Below, in pieces: positions 18,965 to 28,400 of a stretch of DNA of 64,000 bases. Source of the DNA: JAWBMQ01 sp038828875 (GTDB lineage: Archaea > Nanobdellota > Nanobdellia > Woesearchaeales > JAWBMQ01); contig JAWBMQ010000004.1 of the NCBI GenBank assembly GCA_038828875.1, positions 1 to 64,000 of the forward strand, given 5' to 3'. The position numbers and the translations under genes are program-made. Positions within the stretch are counted from its first letter, which is position 1, and each line of letters opens with the position of its first letter. The notes below the pieces were generated by a model. The model did no database searches and was not told the origin of the DNA. It worked only from the letters and a program-made list of their open reading frames with translations.

Positions 18965-20866
18965 TTAAATGTCTAAATTCTTAACTTCTAATGCGTGCTG
19001 CATAATAAATTCTCTTCTCTTCTCAACATTTTCTCCCATTAAAATCTCAAACATTCTTTCAGCTTCTATTGCATCTTCAATGAAAATTTGCTTCAATTTT
19101 CTTTTCTCTGGATTCATAGTTGTTTCCCAAAGCTCTTCAGCATTCATTTCGCCTAATCCTTTATATCTGCTAACATCATAGCTCTTATTCTGACTTTCTA
19201 AAGTTTTTACAATCTCATCTTTTTCTTTATCTGAAAAAGCATAAAAAATTTCTTTTCCAGCTTTTATTTTATACAAAGGAGGCATCGCTCTAAAGATATG
19301 TCCATTTTCTATTAATTGTGGCATCAACCTGTAAAATAAAGTTAACAATAACGTAGAAATGTGACTTCCATCAACATCTGCATCACTCATAATTATTATT
19401 TTTCCATATCTTAATCTATTTATATCAAAATTTTTATCAATTCCCGTACCAATTGCAGTAATTATAGCTTTTATTTCTTCATTGTCCATAATTTTAGCAA
19501 GATTTGCTTTTTCAATATTCAAAATCTTTCCTTTTAGTGGCAATATTGCTTGGAATTCTTTGTTCCTTGCTTGTTTTGCATTTCCTCCTGCTGAATCTCC
19601 TTCTACAATAAATAATTCACTTTCTTCAACTTTTTTGCTTACGCAATCTGCTAATTTTCCTGGCAAAGAAAAACTATTAAGTGAATTTTTTCTTCTAACT
19701 AATTCTGCTGCTTGTTTTGCTGCTAACCTAGCTTTAGCTGCTGTTGTGATTTTATCAACCAAAATCTTAACAACATCGTTATGCATTAACAAGTATTCGT
19801 TGAAATTTTCAGAAACTATTGATTCAACGGCAAATCTAGCATCAGTATTTCCTAATTTTGCTTTTGTTTGACCTTCGAATTCTGGATTATAATGCTTTAT
19901 TGAAATAACTGCATAAATTCCTTCTAAAATATCTTCACTATCAATCTCAATCTTCTCATTTTCTATGAATTTCTTCATAACCTTAACTACGCCTGATTTG
20001 AAACCAGTAACGTGTGTTCCTCCTTCTACTGTATTTATGTTATTAACAAAACTAAAGAAGTTATACCTATTTTTTTCGGTATATACCATTGCAATTTCAA
20101 CTGAAACATCATTCTTACTTCCTGAAAAGTAAATTGGTTCATGTAATTTTTTTATATTTTTAGTTTCTTCATTAAGTAAATCAATTATGCCCCCTTCTGA
20201 ATAAAATTCTTGTTTTATGTTGTTCCTTTTATCTTCAAAAATAATTTTTAATTTTGGAGTCAAATATGCGATTTCCTCTAATCTGGTAGCAATAATGGTT
20301 CCATCAAAAATCACAGTTTCAAAAATTTCAGAATCAGGATAAAATCTTATTTTAGTGCCTGTTTCGTTAGTTTCTCCTATGATTTGTAACTCAGTAACTT
20401 TATTTCCTCTCTCAAATTTTTGATAGTGAATTTTACCATTTCTTTTAACGTAAATTTCCATTTCTTTTGATAACGCATTAACCACAGAAAGTCCTACTCC
20501 ATGCAAGCCACCTGAAACCTTATAAACTGTTTTATCAAATTTTCCTCCTGCATGTAGCTTTGTTGCTGCAATCTCTAAACCAGGAACATTGTATTGTGGA
20601 TGTATTTCTGTAGGAATTCCTCTACCGTTATCCTCAACAATAACACTTCCATCTTCTTCGATAGAAACGTAAATAGTATTGCAAAAACCGGCTAATGCTT
20701 CATCAACGCTATTATCTACTAATTCAAAAACCAAATGATGTAATCCTCTACTACCAGTGCTTCCAATGTACATTCCTGGTCTTTTTCTAACTGCTTCTAA
20801 ACCTTCAAGTACTTTGATTTGTGATGCATCATATTGAACATTTTGAATATTTTCAGGATTATTCAT
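18965..20866 (-). CDS. gyrB: DNA gyrase subunit B
   Basis: 633 residues, the short form without the insertion seen in some proteobacterial GyrB. The GHKL ATPase domain has ELVDNSVDEALAG, DNGRGIP and GLHGVGLSVVNAL. The TOPRIM domain has EGDSAGG and DADVDGSHI, and the C-terminus has the YKGLGEMN motif. With GyrA it introduces negative supercoils using ATP. It is of bacterial type and presumably entered archaea by transfer; gyrA is not in the window. A GAGGTG Shine-Dalgarno lies 5 nt before the ATG. Its stop codon abuts tRNA-Pro. Confidence 0.95.
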   Translation of the reverse strand: MNNPENIQNVQYDASQIKVLEGLEAVRKRPGMYIGSTGSRGLHHLVFELVDNSVDEALAGFCNTIYVSIEEDGSVIVEDNGRGIPTEIHPQYNVPGLEIAATKLHAGGKFDKTVYKVSGGLHGVGLSVVNALSKEMEIYVKRNGKIHYQKFERGNKVTELQIIGETNETGTKIRFYPDSEIFETVIFDGTIIATRLEEIAYLTPKLKIIFEDKRNNIKQEFYSEGGIIDLLNEETKNIKKLHEPIYFSGSKNDVSVEIAMVYTEKNRYNFFSFVNNINTVEGGTHVTGFKSGVVKVMKKFIENEKIEIDSEDILEGIYAVISIKHYNPEFEGQTKAKLGNTDARFAVESIVSENFNEYLLMHNDVVKILVDKITTAAKARLAAKQAAELVRRKNSLNSFSLPGKLADCVSKKVEESELFIVEGDSAGGNAKQARNKEFQAILPLKGKILNIEKANLAKIMDNEEIKAIITAIGTGIDKNFDINRLRYGKIIIMSDADVDGSHISTLLLTLFYRLMPQLIENGHIFRAMPPLYKIKAGKEIFYAFSDKEKDEIVKTLESQNKSYDVSRYKGLGEMNAEELWETTMNPEKRKLKQIFIEDAIEAERMFEILMGENVEKRREFIMQHALEVKNLDI

Positions 20867-20942
20867 TTTAACACCTCAAAAACAAAATTTAGAAAGTATA
20901 TTCATTTATAAATTATTGCATCATATTTTTATAAATAAATTA

Positions 20943-21410
20943 TTACTTTTTAATATTCTTAAGCTTCTCACTTAATAAATCACCTAATGTTAGTCCTTCG
21001 CTCTTAATTGGTTTATTTTGATAATTTCCAACTTTCTTTTCTGTAGTTAATTTTATCCCTAATTTCTTCTCAAATTTCTTTATAACATCTAAGGGAGGAA
21101 CAATTTCGCCTGATTCAATTTTATGAATAAATGTTTCTTTCTCATTCAAGAACATACCAAATTGCTTCTGAGTCATTTTCATTTCTTCTCTTTTTCTTTT
21201 TATGATTTCTGCAAAATTTTCAACAATTTCAACATTTTCTTCATCTATATTTAGTTTATTAAATTTTAACACTACTTTATCTTTTTTGTAATTTTCTTGA
21301 TTTAATTCTCTACCATACTTTTTACACTCTTTACATACATAAAGCTTAACGTTTTCAACCTCAACCAAAAAAACTTCATCAGTTTTTTTACCGCAAAGTT
21401 CACATTCCAT
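20943..21410 (-). CDS. MBF1-like zinc-ribbon/HTH transcription factor
   Basis: 155 residues: an N-terminal zinc ribbon (CELC at 3-6 and CKEC near 26-29), a lysine-rich linker, then a Cro/C1-type helix-turn-helix (IIKRKREEMKMTQKQFGMFL, with SGEIVPP nearby). This is the architecture of archaeal multiprotein bridging factor 1, thought to link transcription or translation machinery. It is divergent from the DUF424 gene; a TATA-like element in the 65-nt spacer could serve both. Confidence 0.88.
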   Translation of the reverse strand: MECELCGKKTDEVFLVEVENVKLYVCKECKKYGRELNQENYKKDKVVLKFNKLNIDEENVEIVENFAEIIKRKREEMKMTQKQFGMFLNEKETFIHKIESGEIVPPLDVIKKFEKKLGIKLTTEKKVGNYQNKPIKSEGLTLGDLLSEKLKNIKK

Positions 21411-21475
21411 ATATTTTAAAAAAGGTCCTAATTAAAAAATATTTTTATAATTTAATTTATTTTCATAAGATAAGA

Positions 21476-21790
21476 ATGAAATTTTTCCTAAAAATACATC
21501 AAATAAACAATCAAAAAGTAATAACCATTTGTGATGAAAATCTACTAAATAAGGAATTTAAAGAAAATGAACTGATCTTAAAAATAGATGAACCTTATTT
21601 TGGAGGAACTTTAAAAGATTTTTCTACAATATTAGAACTAATCAAAGAAACAAATCAAGAAACAATAATACATGCAGTTGGATCTGAAATTTCAAAAAAA
21701 TTTATAGAAGAAAACATAATAGAAGAAGAAAATTTGAATTACATTGCAGACATTCCTTATTTCATGATTCTAATTTCTAATTTCGATTAA
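21476..21790 (+). CDS. DUF424 family protein
   Basis: 104 residues matching the archaeal DUF424 pattern: an opening strand, then VITICDENLLNKEF, a YFGG motif, a helix and a short closing stretch (IADIPYFMILIS). Archaeal DUF424 proteins typically show CDxxLLGK and a Y/F-GG motif. Function is unknown; a link to translation has been suggested from gene neighbourhoods. The gene is probably leaderless: a TATA-like run TTTTTATAATTT lies about 25 nt before the ATG. Confidence 0.75.
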   Translation: MKFFLKIHQINNQKVITICDENLLNKEFKENELILKIDEPYFGGTLKDFSTILELIKETNQETIIHAVGSEISKKFIEENIIEEENLNYIADIPYFMILISNFD

Positions 21791-21809
21791 ATTCTTGAAA
21801 AATAATTTA

Positions 21810-22157
21810 TTAAGAATAAATACAGTAACAAAGATTTTCTTTTTCGAAGATTACAAAACTATCTACAGGATTATATTCTGTATTTTTTAGAAAATTCTTG
21901 CATTGTTGGGTACATCTTTCATTAATTTGAGAAACAGAAAGCTTTGATAAAGAATCAGAAGGAATTATTTCTTTTAAATTCCAAGATTTTACATTAAAAT
22001 TTTCTTGAATGTATTGCTTTAATCTTTCTCGAAGTATTTCTTTCTTAGAAGAACTAATATTATCTTTAAAACCTATTGCTAAATAATATGAACCTATACT
22101 AAAAACAATTAATAAAAATAACAATAAAAGAATACTAATTATATTGTAATTTTTCAT
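21810..22157 (-). CDS. Small N-anchored protein at the end of the pilin operon
   Basis: 115 residues: one N-terminal hydrophobic helix (residues 6-28), a basic amphipathic stretch (KKEILRERLKQYIQENF) and a Cys-containing exposed tail (ERCTQQC, LCYC) that could form disulfides outside the cell. It begins 2 nt after the stop of the preceding pilin-like gene, so it is the last member of the operon running down from 31466. I recognise no family. Its short anchor and outer domain would fit a minor pilin or accessory subunit, but that is inferred from position. Confidence 0.6.
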   Translation of the reverse strand: MKNYNIISILLLLFLLIVFSIGSYYLAIGFKDNISSSKKEILRERLKQYIQENFNVKSWNLKEIIPSDSLSKLSVSQINERCTQQCKNFLKNTEYNPVDSFVIFEKENLCYCIYS

Positions 22158-22159
22158 GG

Positions 22160-22666
22160 TTATCTGCGCTCAAGTTCTAAAGAATCATAGGATCTAGTAA
22201 AAGAATTACAAAGATCTAAAGAGCCTGTTTGATCTCTATAAAGAGGAATCAATTCCACATGCATAATACTACCATTACAAGAATCACAATAAAAATAAAT
22301 CCACTTTCTCTCGTCCTTGTTAAAATAATAATTTTGATTTAATTGTGAATAGTCTCTAGGGATATATATCAAATTTTCATTTTGATCGCGAATCTTAACT
22401 ACAAATCCAGCAATCACATTTCCTTTATTTTCAACATAGAAGCTAACATTATTATAATTAGTTCCATCTGAAGAATAAAGATATTTTTTCCAAACTATAA
22501 AGTTTACATTATTACATGATGTAGTTCTATGACTTTGAGTTCTTGTTCCTTCTACATTTGATGCTACTGTAGTTGTTACCCATCCGATAACCATACTTCC
22601 TAATCCTATTGAAATTGCTACTAACAATACTGTAATAATCAATGAGCTTATCCCTTTCTTTAGCAT
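22160..22666 (-). CDS. Type IV pilin-like protein
   Basis: 168 residues. The N-terminus LKKG|ISSLIITVLLVAIS matches the archaeal pilin/archaellin N-domain (compare the common KRGVSPLIATVLLIA): positive charges, a Gly at the likely prepilin-peptidase site, then a hydrophobic assembly helix. The outer domain has CNNVNFIVW, echoed as CKNNVDFNVW in the pilin-like gene at 23977..24495, and a CDSC pair. A GGAGG Shine-Dalgarno precedes the ATG. It probably assembles into a thin filament with its neighbours. No pilus ATPase or prepilin peptidase is in the window. Confidence 0.8.
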   Translation of the reverse strand: MLKKGISSLIITVLLVAISIGLGSMVIGWVTTTVASNVEGTRTQSHRTTSCNNVNFIVWKKYLYSSDGTNYNNVSFYVENKGNVIAGFVVKIRDQNENLIYIPRDYSQLNQNYYFNKDERKWIYFYCDSCNGSIMHVELIPLYRDQTGSLDLCNSFTRSYDSLELERR

Positions 22667-22700
22667 TTTCCCCTCCGATTATATAAAAAATTAAAAATTT

Positions 22701-23204
22701 TTATTGTATCCTTGATGTAACATCTCTTTGTTCAAAATTTTGATCACATCTTAATGTATCTTTAATTGGTGTTGTAATATTTATTAATGGATAAAATTCA
22801 ATGCTACTTAATTCTGGATAATCAATAGTATTAAAAACAATTTCCAATTCTCCAATGTCTTGAGCAGCACCTCCTAATCTTCCATTTTTGAAATATACAT
22901 CAAAATACTGCGTTGATGTACCATCTCTTGCAACTCCTCTTATTGCATATCCATCAAATCCAATTGTACCATAATTCTTTACTTTTGCAGTTAGCTTTGA
23001 TTTTCCATTGGCATTAGTAACTGAAATACTTATAAATTCAGCTCTAACTTTGCTACAATAATCTAGCTTTAAAGAATTACTTCTTGCGGATTCCATTTGA
23101 GAAACACTTGTTGAACTTATAAATCCAACAAACATTGCAGTTAATGCAACTGCAATCGCTACCAACAATACTGTTATTATTAAACCAGACATTGATTTTT
23201 TCAT
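22701..23204 (-). CDS. Type IV pilin-like protein
   Basis: 167 residues, opening KKSMSGLIITVLLVAIAVAL: a basic start, a small residue at the expected cleavage point and a hydrophobic helix nearly identical to that of the next gene (SSLIITVLLVAISIGL), so the two N-domains are close relatives. The outer domain is beta-rich with two Cys (DYCSK, LRCDQ). It has the strongest Shine-Dalgarno of the cluster (AGGAGGTG) and a 62-nt upstream spacer, suggesting it is the most highly translated subunit, perhaps the major pilin. That ranking is inference. Confidence 0.82.
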   Translation of the reverse strand: MKKSMSGLIITVLLVAIAVALTAMFVGFISSTSVSQMESARSNSLKLDYCSKVRAEFISISVTNANGKSKLTAKVKNYGTIGFDGYAIRGVARDGTSTQYFDVYFKNGRLGGAAQDIGELEIVFNTIDYPELSSIEFYPLINITTPIKDTLRCDQNFEQRDVTSRIQ

Positions 23205-23266
23205 TTTTACACCTCCTGAAATTTTAAATTAAATTAAAATTTTAAATATTTTTAACCACTTTAAAG

Positions 23267-23959
23267 TTATTTTAATTGAACATTCTCCACCTTAAAACGC
23301 AAATAATCAGCTTTTGAGTTTAATGTAATATAAAGGTCATATTTTAAAACATTAGTCTCTAATGCGATTTTTATAGTGGAACTTACTAAATATTTTCCTT
23401 TTTCAAGTAATTCCATTTTACCAAAACCAAATTCAGTACTAGGATCATTTAAAAGATAAAACCTATAATTTGGAACAAATTCTGCATTATTGGCTTTAAA
23501 AATTATCTTCTCAATAATATTAGAAACATTAATTTCATTAGAAATTGGTTTTTTAAAGATTGCAGAAATATAACTATTTTCCATAATTATGTGTGTTTCA
23601 TTTTCAAATGCAGTTACATCGGCATCTGAAGCAACAATTACTCCATTATTTTCAACCCTTGTTTGTGGTTCAACGATTTCTTCATCCATAGTACCTAACC
23701 AAACAATAGTATCATTTTCAAAAATAACGTTTCCTTTAGGAATATTTAAATCAATTATTCTTTGAGCACCTGGACCTTCCTTAGATAATTGATCCAAATT
23801 ATTCTTTAATGTTTGAAAATCATTAACAACTTGCTGATAAACCATTTGTTCTCTTGTTTTTCTAAATAATGGCAATCCAAAACTCAATATTAATCCAATT
23901 ACTAAAACTCCAATTAAAATCCACATCACCGTTGATAACCAAATTTGTGATTTTTTCAT
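23267..23959 (-). CDS. Pilin-like protein with longer outer domain
   Basis: About 230 residues from the ATG at 23959; I prefer this to the upstream ATG at 23971 because a GGTGA motif lies 5 nt before it. The start KKSQIWLSTVMWILIGVLVIG gives a class III-like signal: basic residues, small residue, hydrophobic helix. A helical segment follows (EQMVYQQVVNDFQTLKNNLD), then a beta-rich domain with NDTIVWLGT. It lacks the SxLIxTVLL core of the two downstream pilins, so it may be a minor or initiating subunit. It starts 17 nt after the previous stop. Confidence 0.65.
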   Translation of the reverse strand: MKKSQIWLSTVMWILIGVLVIGLILSFGLPLFRKTREQMVYQQVVNDFQTLKNNLDQLSKEGPGAQRIIDLNIPKGNVIFENDTIVWLGTMDEEIVEPQTRVENNGVIVASDADVTAFENETHIIMENSYISAIFKKPISNEINVSNIIEKIIFKANNAEFVPNYRFYLLNDPSTEFGFGKMELLEKGKYLVSSTIKIALETNVLKYDLYITLNSKADYLRFKVENVQLK

Positions 23960-23976
23960 ATCTTTCACCATTTTAT

Positions 23977-24495
23977 TTATCTAAAATATATAATATTTTC
24001 ACAAGGAGATAATCTTGCTTTATTCAAAACAATATATGTATCGCTACAAATTCTATATGCTTGATCCTTTTCTATAATAACAGGAACAATCGAAATTTCT
24101 ATAAAATCATTCATAGATGAATAATTAATAAGATATCTTTTTGTTTCTCCAGTATCTATAGATGCATCAATTTGAGTTATGGATGATTCTAAAGATGAAT
24201 TTGTTATTTTTACATTAAATTTAGAAATATATCTTCCTTTATTTTCAAGATAAACTTGAACTATTTTTAATGTTGAATTATAGCAAACCATTGAAACCCT
24301 ATCTCTTATCCAAACATTAAAATCAACATTATTTTTACAAGTAATAAGTTTTGCATTTGCTTCATCTGCTGAACTTCTTGAACTTTGAACAAAAGAATTA
24401 CTCCATCCAAACAAAAGAGCACCTAAACTTACTGCTAACGAAACTAATAAAATTTCAACCAATAATGCTGAAGCGGACAATTTATTGAATTTCAT
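23977..24495 (-). CDS. Pilin-like protein
   Basis: 172 residues. N-terminus KFNKLSASALLVEILLVSLAVSLGALLFGW is a hydrophobic assembly helix after two lysines. The following CKNNVDFNVW and YLENKGRYISKF motifs parallel CNNVNFIVW and YVENKGNVIAGF in the 22160..22666 protein, so these two are paralogues. Outer Cys residues (MVCYN, RICSD, SPCEN) could pair. The ATG overlaps the previous gene's stop as ATGA, evidence of translational coupling. Confidence 0.75.
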   Translation of the reverse strand: MKFNKLSASALLVEILLVSLAVSLGALLFGWSNSFVQSSRSSADEANAKLITCKNNVDFNVWIRDRVSMVCYNSTLKIVQVYLENKGRYISKFNVKITNSSLESSITQIDASIDTGETKRYLINYSSMNDFIEISIVPVIIEKDQAYRICSDTYIVLNKARLSPCENIIYFR

Positions 24496-24986
24496 TTTTC
24501 ATCACAAAAAGGAACTTTATTATATATTATCTTTCTATTATTACAATAAACTAATGTTTGTTCATTTTTTTCTTCATCAATGTAATACGGAATAATTTCA
24601 ACAATTTGAACAACTTGATCCTTTAGAATTCTAAAAGATTTCTGAAACGTTGATCTTGGCAATCTTTCTGTAATTACTCTAGTAACAACATTTCCGTATA
24701 AATCATATAACAATATTCTAAATCCTGCAACCGATTTTAAAGAAGGATTTGACAAGGTTACATAAAAAACATTCAAATCTTGGCAAAAAGATTCTGTCCT
24801 TAACCAAAGATTATTGCAACCTGCTTCATTAACTTTTTCTTTAAAATTTGAAACTGATGTTTTTGCTGAATTAATTATCCAATTTCCTAGAAATACCCCT
24901 GTAATTATTAATAACATAGCTAATAACGTCCATGAAATCCATAAACTTGCTGATTTTTTATAAATTTTATGTATCATTTTAAGCAT
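24492..24986 (-). CDS. Pilin-like protein
   Basis: About 164 residues from the ATG at 24986, which overlaps the TGA of the preceding gene; a further in-frame ATG lies at 24977. A basic start (HKIYKKS) is followed by the helix ASLWISWTLLAMLLIITGVFLG and a beta-rich outer domain with several Cys (GCNNLWL, SFCQDL, VYCNN, PFCDEK). The layout matches the neighbouring pilin-like proteins, though sequence identity is low. It ends in an ATGA overlap with the next gene. Confidence 0.68.
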   Translation of the reverse strand: MLKMIHKIYKKSASLWISWTLLAMLLIITGVFLGNWIINSAKTSVSNFKEKVNEAGCNNLWLRTESFCQDLNVFYVTLSNPSLKSVAGFRILLYDLYGNVVTRVITERLPRSTFQKSFRILKDQVVQIVEIIPYYIDEEKNEQTLVYCNNRKIIYNKVPFCDEK

Positions 24987-25456
24987 CAATAAACCTGAAA
25001 ATGTAATGAATATTCAAATTTCGATAAATCCACTTTAAATATTTGCTTATTAAATTCATATTGAAAGGATTTATCTAAAATAAATATAGATTGAGATTTA
25101 TTTAAATTTATGATTTCACCATTGAATAATAAAATTTTTAGAGGATTATCAGTATAAATTAAAGTTCCATTATTTAATCTAAAAATAAAAGTTATAGATG
25201 AACTCAAAGATAATCTTGAAATAAAGGTTTTATAATCAGCAATGTAAACTAATACTTTTTCATAAGGATCTAAACCATTAAAATAGGCAAAATTAACTAC
25301 AACAGGAATTTCTCTTAAAAAATTTAGTTTATAAATTTCATAAGAATTTACGTTGTTTTTATTGATTGTATTACTAATTAAATATGTGAAAAAGGAGATC
25401 AAAATTAAAATAAATAAGAGATAAAATTGCCCTTTTTTGTTCAATTTAACTATCAT
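24986..25456 (-). CDS. Pilin-like protein directly after the giant adhesin
   Basis: About 156 residues from the ATG at 25456; longer in-frame starts would overlap the giant gene's end. The opening VKLNKKG|QFYLLFILILISFF has the KKGQ-hydrophobic pattern typical of archaeal class III signal peptides. The outer part is beta-rich (FIFRLNNGTLIYTDN, LLFNGEIINLNK) and has no Cys. It is the first small gene after the giant protein (10-nt spacer), consistent with a tip or linking subunit; this is inference from gene order. Confidence 0.68.
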   Translation of the reverse strand: MIVKLNKKGQFYLLFILILISFFTYLISNTINKNNVNSYEIYKLNFLREIPVVVNFAYFNGLDPYEKVLVYIADYKTFISRLSLSSSITFIFRLNNGTLIYTDNPLKILLFNGEIINLNKSQSIFILDKSFQYEFNKQIFKVDLSKFEYSLHFQVY

Positions 25457-25466
25457 TTTTAGTTTT

Positions 25467-28400
25467 TTATTGTATAAATTCAATATCATAAACAGAATTT
25501 CCTAATTCATCGTATCCTTTATGTATAATTTTTATTCTTCTATTCCCTGAATCCAATTTTACATTGCTTACACTTAATTTTCCTTTTAAAGGCACAAAAA
25601 TATTTAAAACTCTACTTTCGCTAGGTCTTAAATTACCAAAAGTAACTGATTTTTCATCTATTGCATTTTTATATAAGTAAGATTCTATTGATTTAGGATC
25701 AAAATCAGGTGTTGTTAAAAACAAATAGAATGATCCTGAAGAAAGATCTCCCTCAATTTTATCTAATGATGCTGCAAAAACTTTTGAATCATCAACACCA
25801 ACACCATATGCATAATTATCTGTTTTATTATACGATAATTTATACAATGGGTTAGTACCTTCTAAAACAAAAGAACCAGTTAATTCATCAACTCGAATAG
25901 TGTCTTTAGTTAATAATTCATTAATCCCATCGGTCAAAATAATTGTTACATTAAATAAATTGCTAGTATATTCTAAGGAATTATATCTTGGTGCTTTAAA
26001 TGTAATTACATATTTTCCTCCACCATAATCAACTATTGAAAAATCTGAAACTTCATAATTTGCATCTGAAGAATTAATAAAAATCTTAAACCAGGATCTA
26101 GGAATATTCGCAATACCAATTCCTGATCTTGTTACTGTAACTTCAAAAGAAATCAAAGATTCTGAAACAATCTTACTATTCAATAATCTCGAACTTAATG
26201 ATGCTCCTGATAATGTAGATAGTAATGATTTAGTGAAGACGATTATTGTTGAATTATATAATCCAGCTTTATTAGTACAAATAACTTCAATATTGACACT
26301 TCCTGAAGAAATTCCTAAAGAAACTAAAGTTTCATGATATGTTGAATCTGTATATAAGAAATCATAATAATTACCTCCTAAAGAATATTTACAAAATGCA
26401 ACTTCATCAGTTTTAACAGTAATTTTAACCTGATCATTTATAACTTCTCCTGACGGTGTTGTATAAATAAATATAGGTGCAGTAGTATCAAATTCTGTAA
26501 AAGTATTATCACTCCACAAAGATGGATTATTTGCAACATCAAAAGCGCGGACTCTAACAAAATAAGTTTGAGCTTCTGGAATTCCTGTAATATTTATAGA
26601 ATAATAATTTCCGTAATCTATTAATTCATTCACTAAATATTCTCTATCGAAAATTATGTTTTGATTATCTAAAACTTGAATTTGATATTTATAAACTTGC
26701 TTAGATTCATAATCTAACGATTTTGTAAAATAAACTTGTAAAATAGTTGTTCCTTCTAATTGCTTAACATTAAACAATTGAGGTTTGGTTGGTGGAGTAA
26801 AATCGGCACAAATCATATAAACCTGCAACGGACCTATGTTTTTAGCTTTATCTCTTGCTGCAACGTAAAAATATAGTTCTCCATCAACTGTTAATGGAAT
26901 ACTAATGGAAGTTTTATTTTCAAAATTATATATAAAATCAAAACCATATTGAGATAAATTATAAACATATAATGCAAAACTATAATCTTCAATTCCTGAA
27001 ACTAAATCTGTTGCACTCCAATTAGCTACAAAAACTTTAGCATTTGTCCAAATACAGGATTGATGAGATGATGAAGTTATTAATGGCAAAGAAGGTAACT
27101 CAATATCTACAATAACTTCATCACTTATTGTAAAATTGCTCTTTAAATTAGCCAGATTAACAGCTCTAACTTTCAAATAATACTTATCATTATTCTGATA
27201 TGTTGAACGATAATCAAAAGAAAGATTAGTAGAATTAACAATACCTGTGTCAATTAAAAGATCATTTTTGTAAAGCTCATATTCATACATCAAAGGTAAA
27301 TTTAACAAAGATTGCTCAAAATCATAACTTTCTGACCAATAGAATTCAATCAGATCTGTTGCATTCACCCATTTTTTAACAACATCTATTACAGGTTCTG
27401 AAGGTGGTGTAATATCTAATTTTGAACCTGATTTATCTAAAAGAATGCTTCTCTTACTTATATTTATATTACCTGCAACATCTCTAACAATTGCAATTAC
27501 TGTTTTATTTCCATCTTCTGTTGTTAAATATAAACTTCCTGAGCAAGATCTATAACTAAAATCTTTCAAAAATGAGGCGGATACTGCTAAAGAATCGATA
27601 ATAACATTTGTACCAGAAATTTGCGATAAACTAAAACCATTCATAAAATAAGCATATCCATCTAAATAAATTATTGAATTGGTTTCATTAAATTGAACTA
27701 TCAATTCATGAAAACCATCATCTAAATTTACCGAATTAGATCCAAAATTTAAACTATTTCCGTCATAATTAAAATTAATTCCTAAATTTAAAGAAAATGT
27801 TTTTCCTTTCTTAACATAAAACCTTGAAAATATGGTTCCCTTAGATAAAGAAATTGATTTAGTAAAATTTCCTTCTAAGATGAAATCTTTCACTAAGGGT
27901 TTACCTTTTATAATTCCTGAATATGAAATATTGTTAAAAGATAATGAAACTGGACTAAATTCCTCTACAATGTGAGCTTCTAATACTAAACATTCATCAT
28001 TACTTTGAGTAGAAACTTCATAATATATGAAAGGAAGTGCAGTAACTGATTGATTATATTCTTTAAACCCTCTTGCAGATAAGGTAATTAAATTTAAATT
28101 AGCAATAGGTAAAATATTATCAACAGTTAAGTATTGTTTATCACTCATACTATGACCAAATAAATCACCAATCTCTGTCAAAAGTTCATAAACTCCATTT
28201 ACTGAAGGGATGGTAACTGTAGTATTATAAAGATAACCCTCTAAAGTATAATTATAATAATGTACTAAATACTCATTAGAAAATATTTTTGCAATGATAT
28301 TTAATGTTCTATTATCATAAGCATAATATTTAATATCTATTTCATCTCCTGGTTTAACAATATCTTCAGAAATTTTTAAAATTCCAACTACAGGATTTCT

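Noticed and set aside
19482..19871. Plus-strand 129-codon frame inside gyrB
   Set aside because: Antisense shadow of the conserved TOPRIM region of GyrB.
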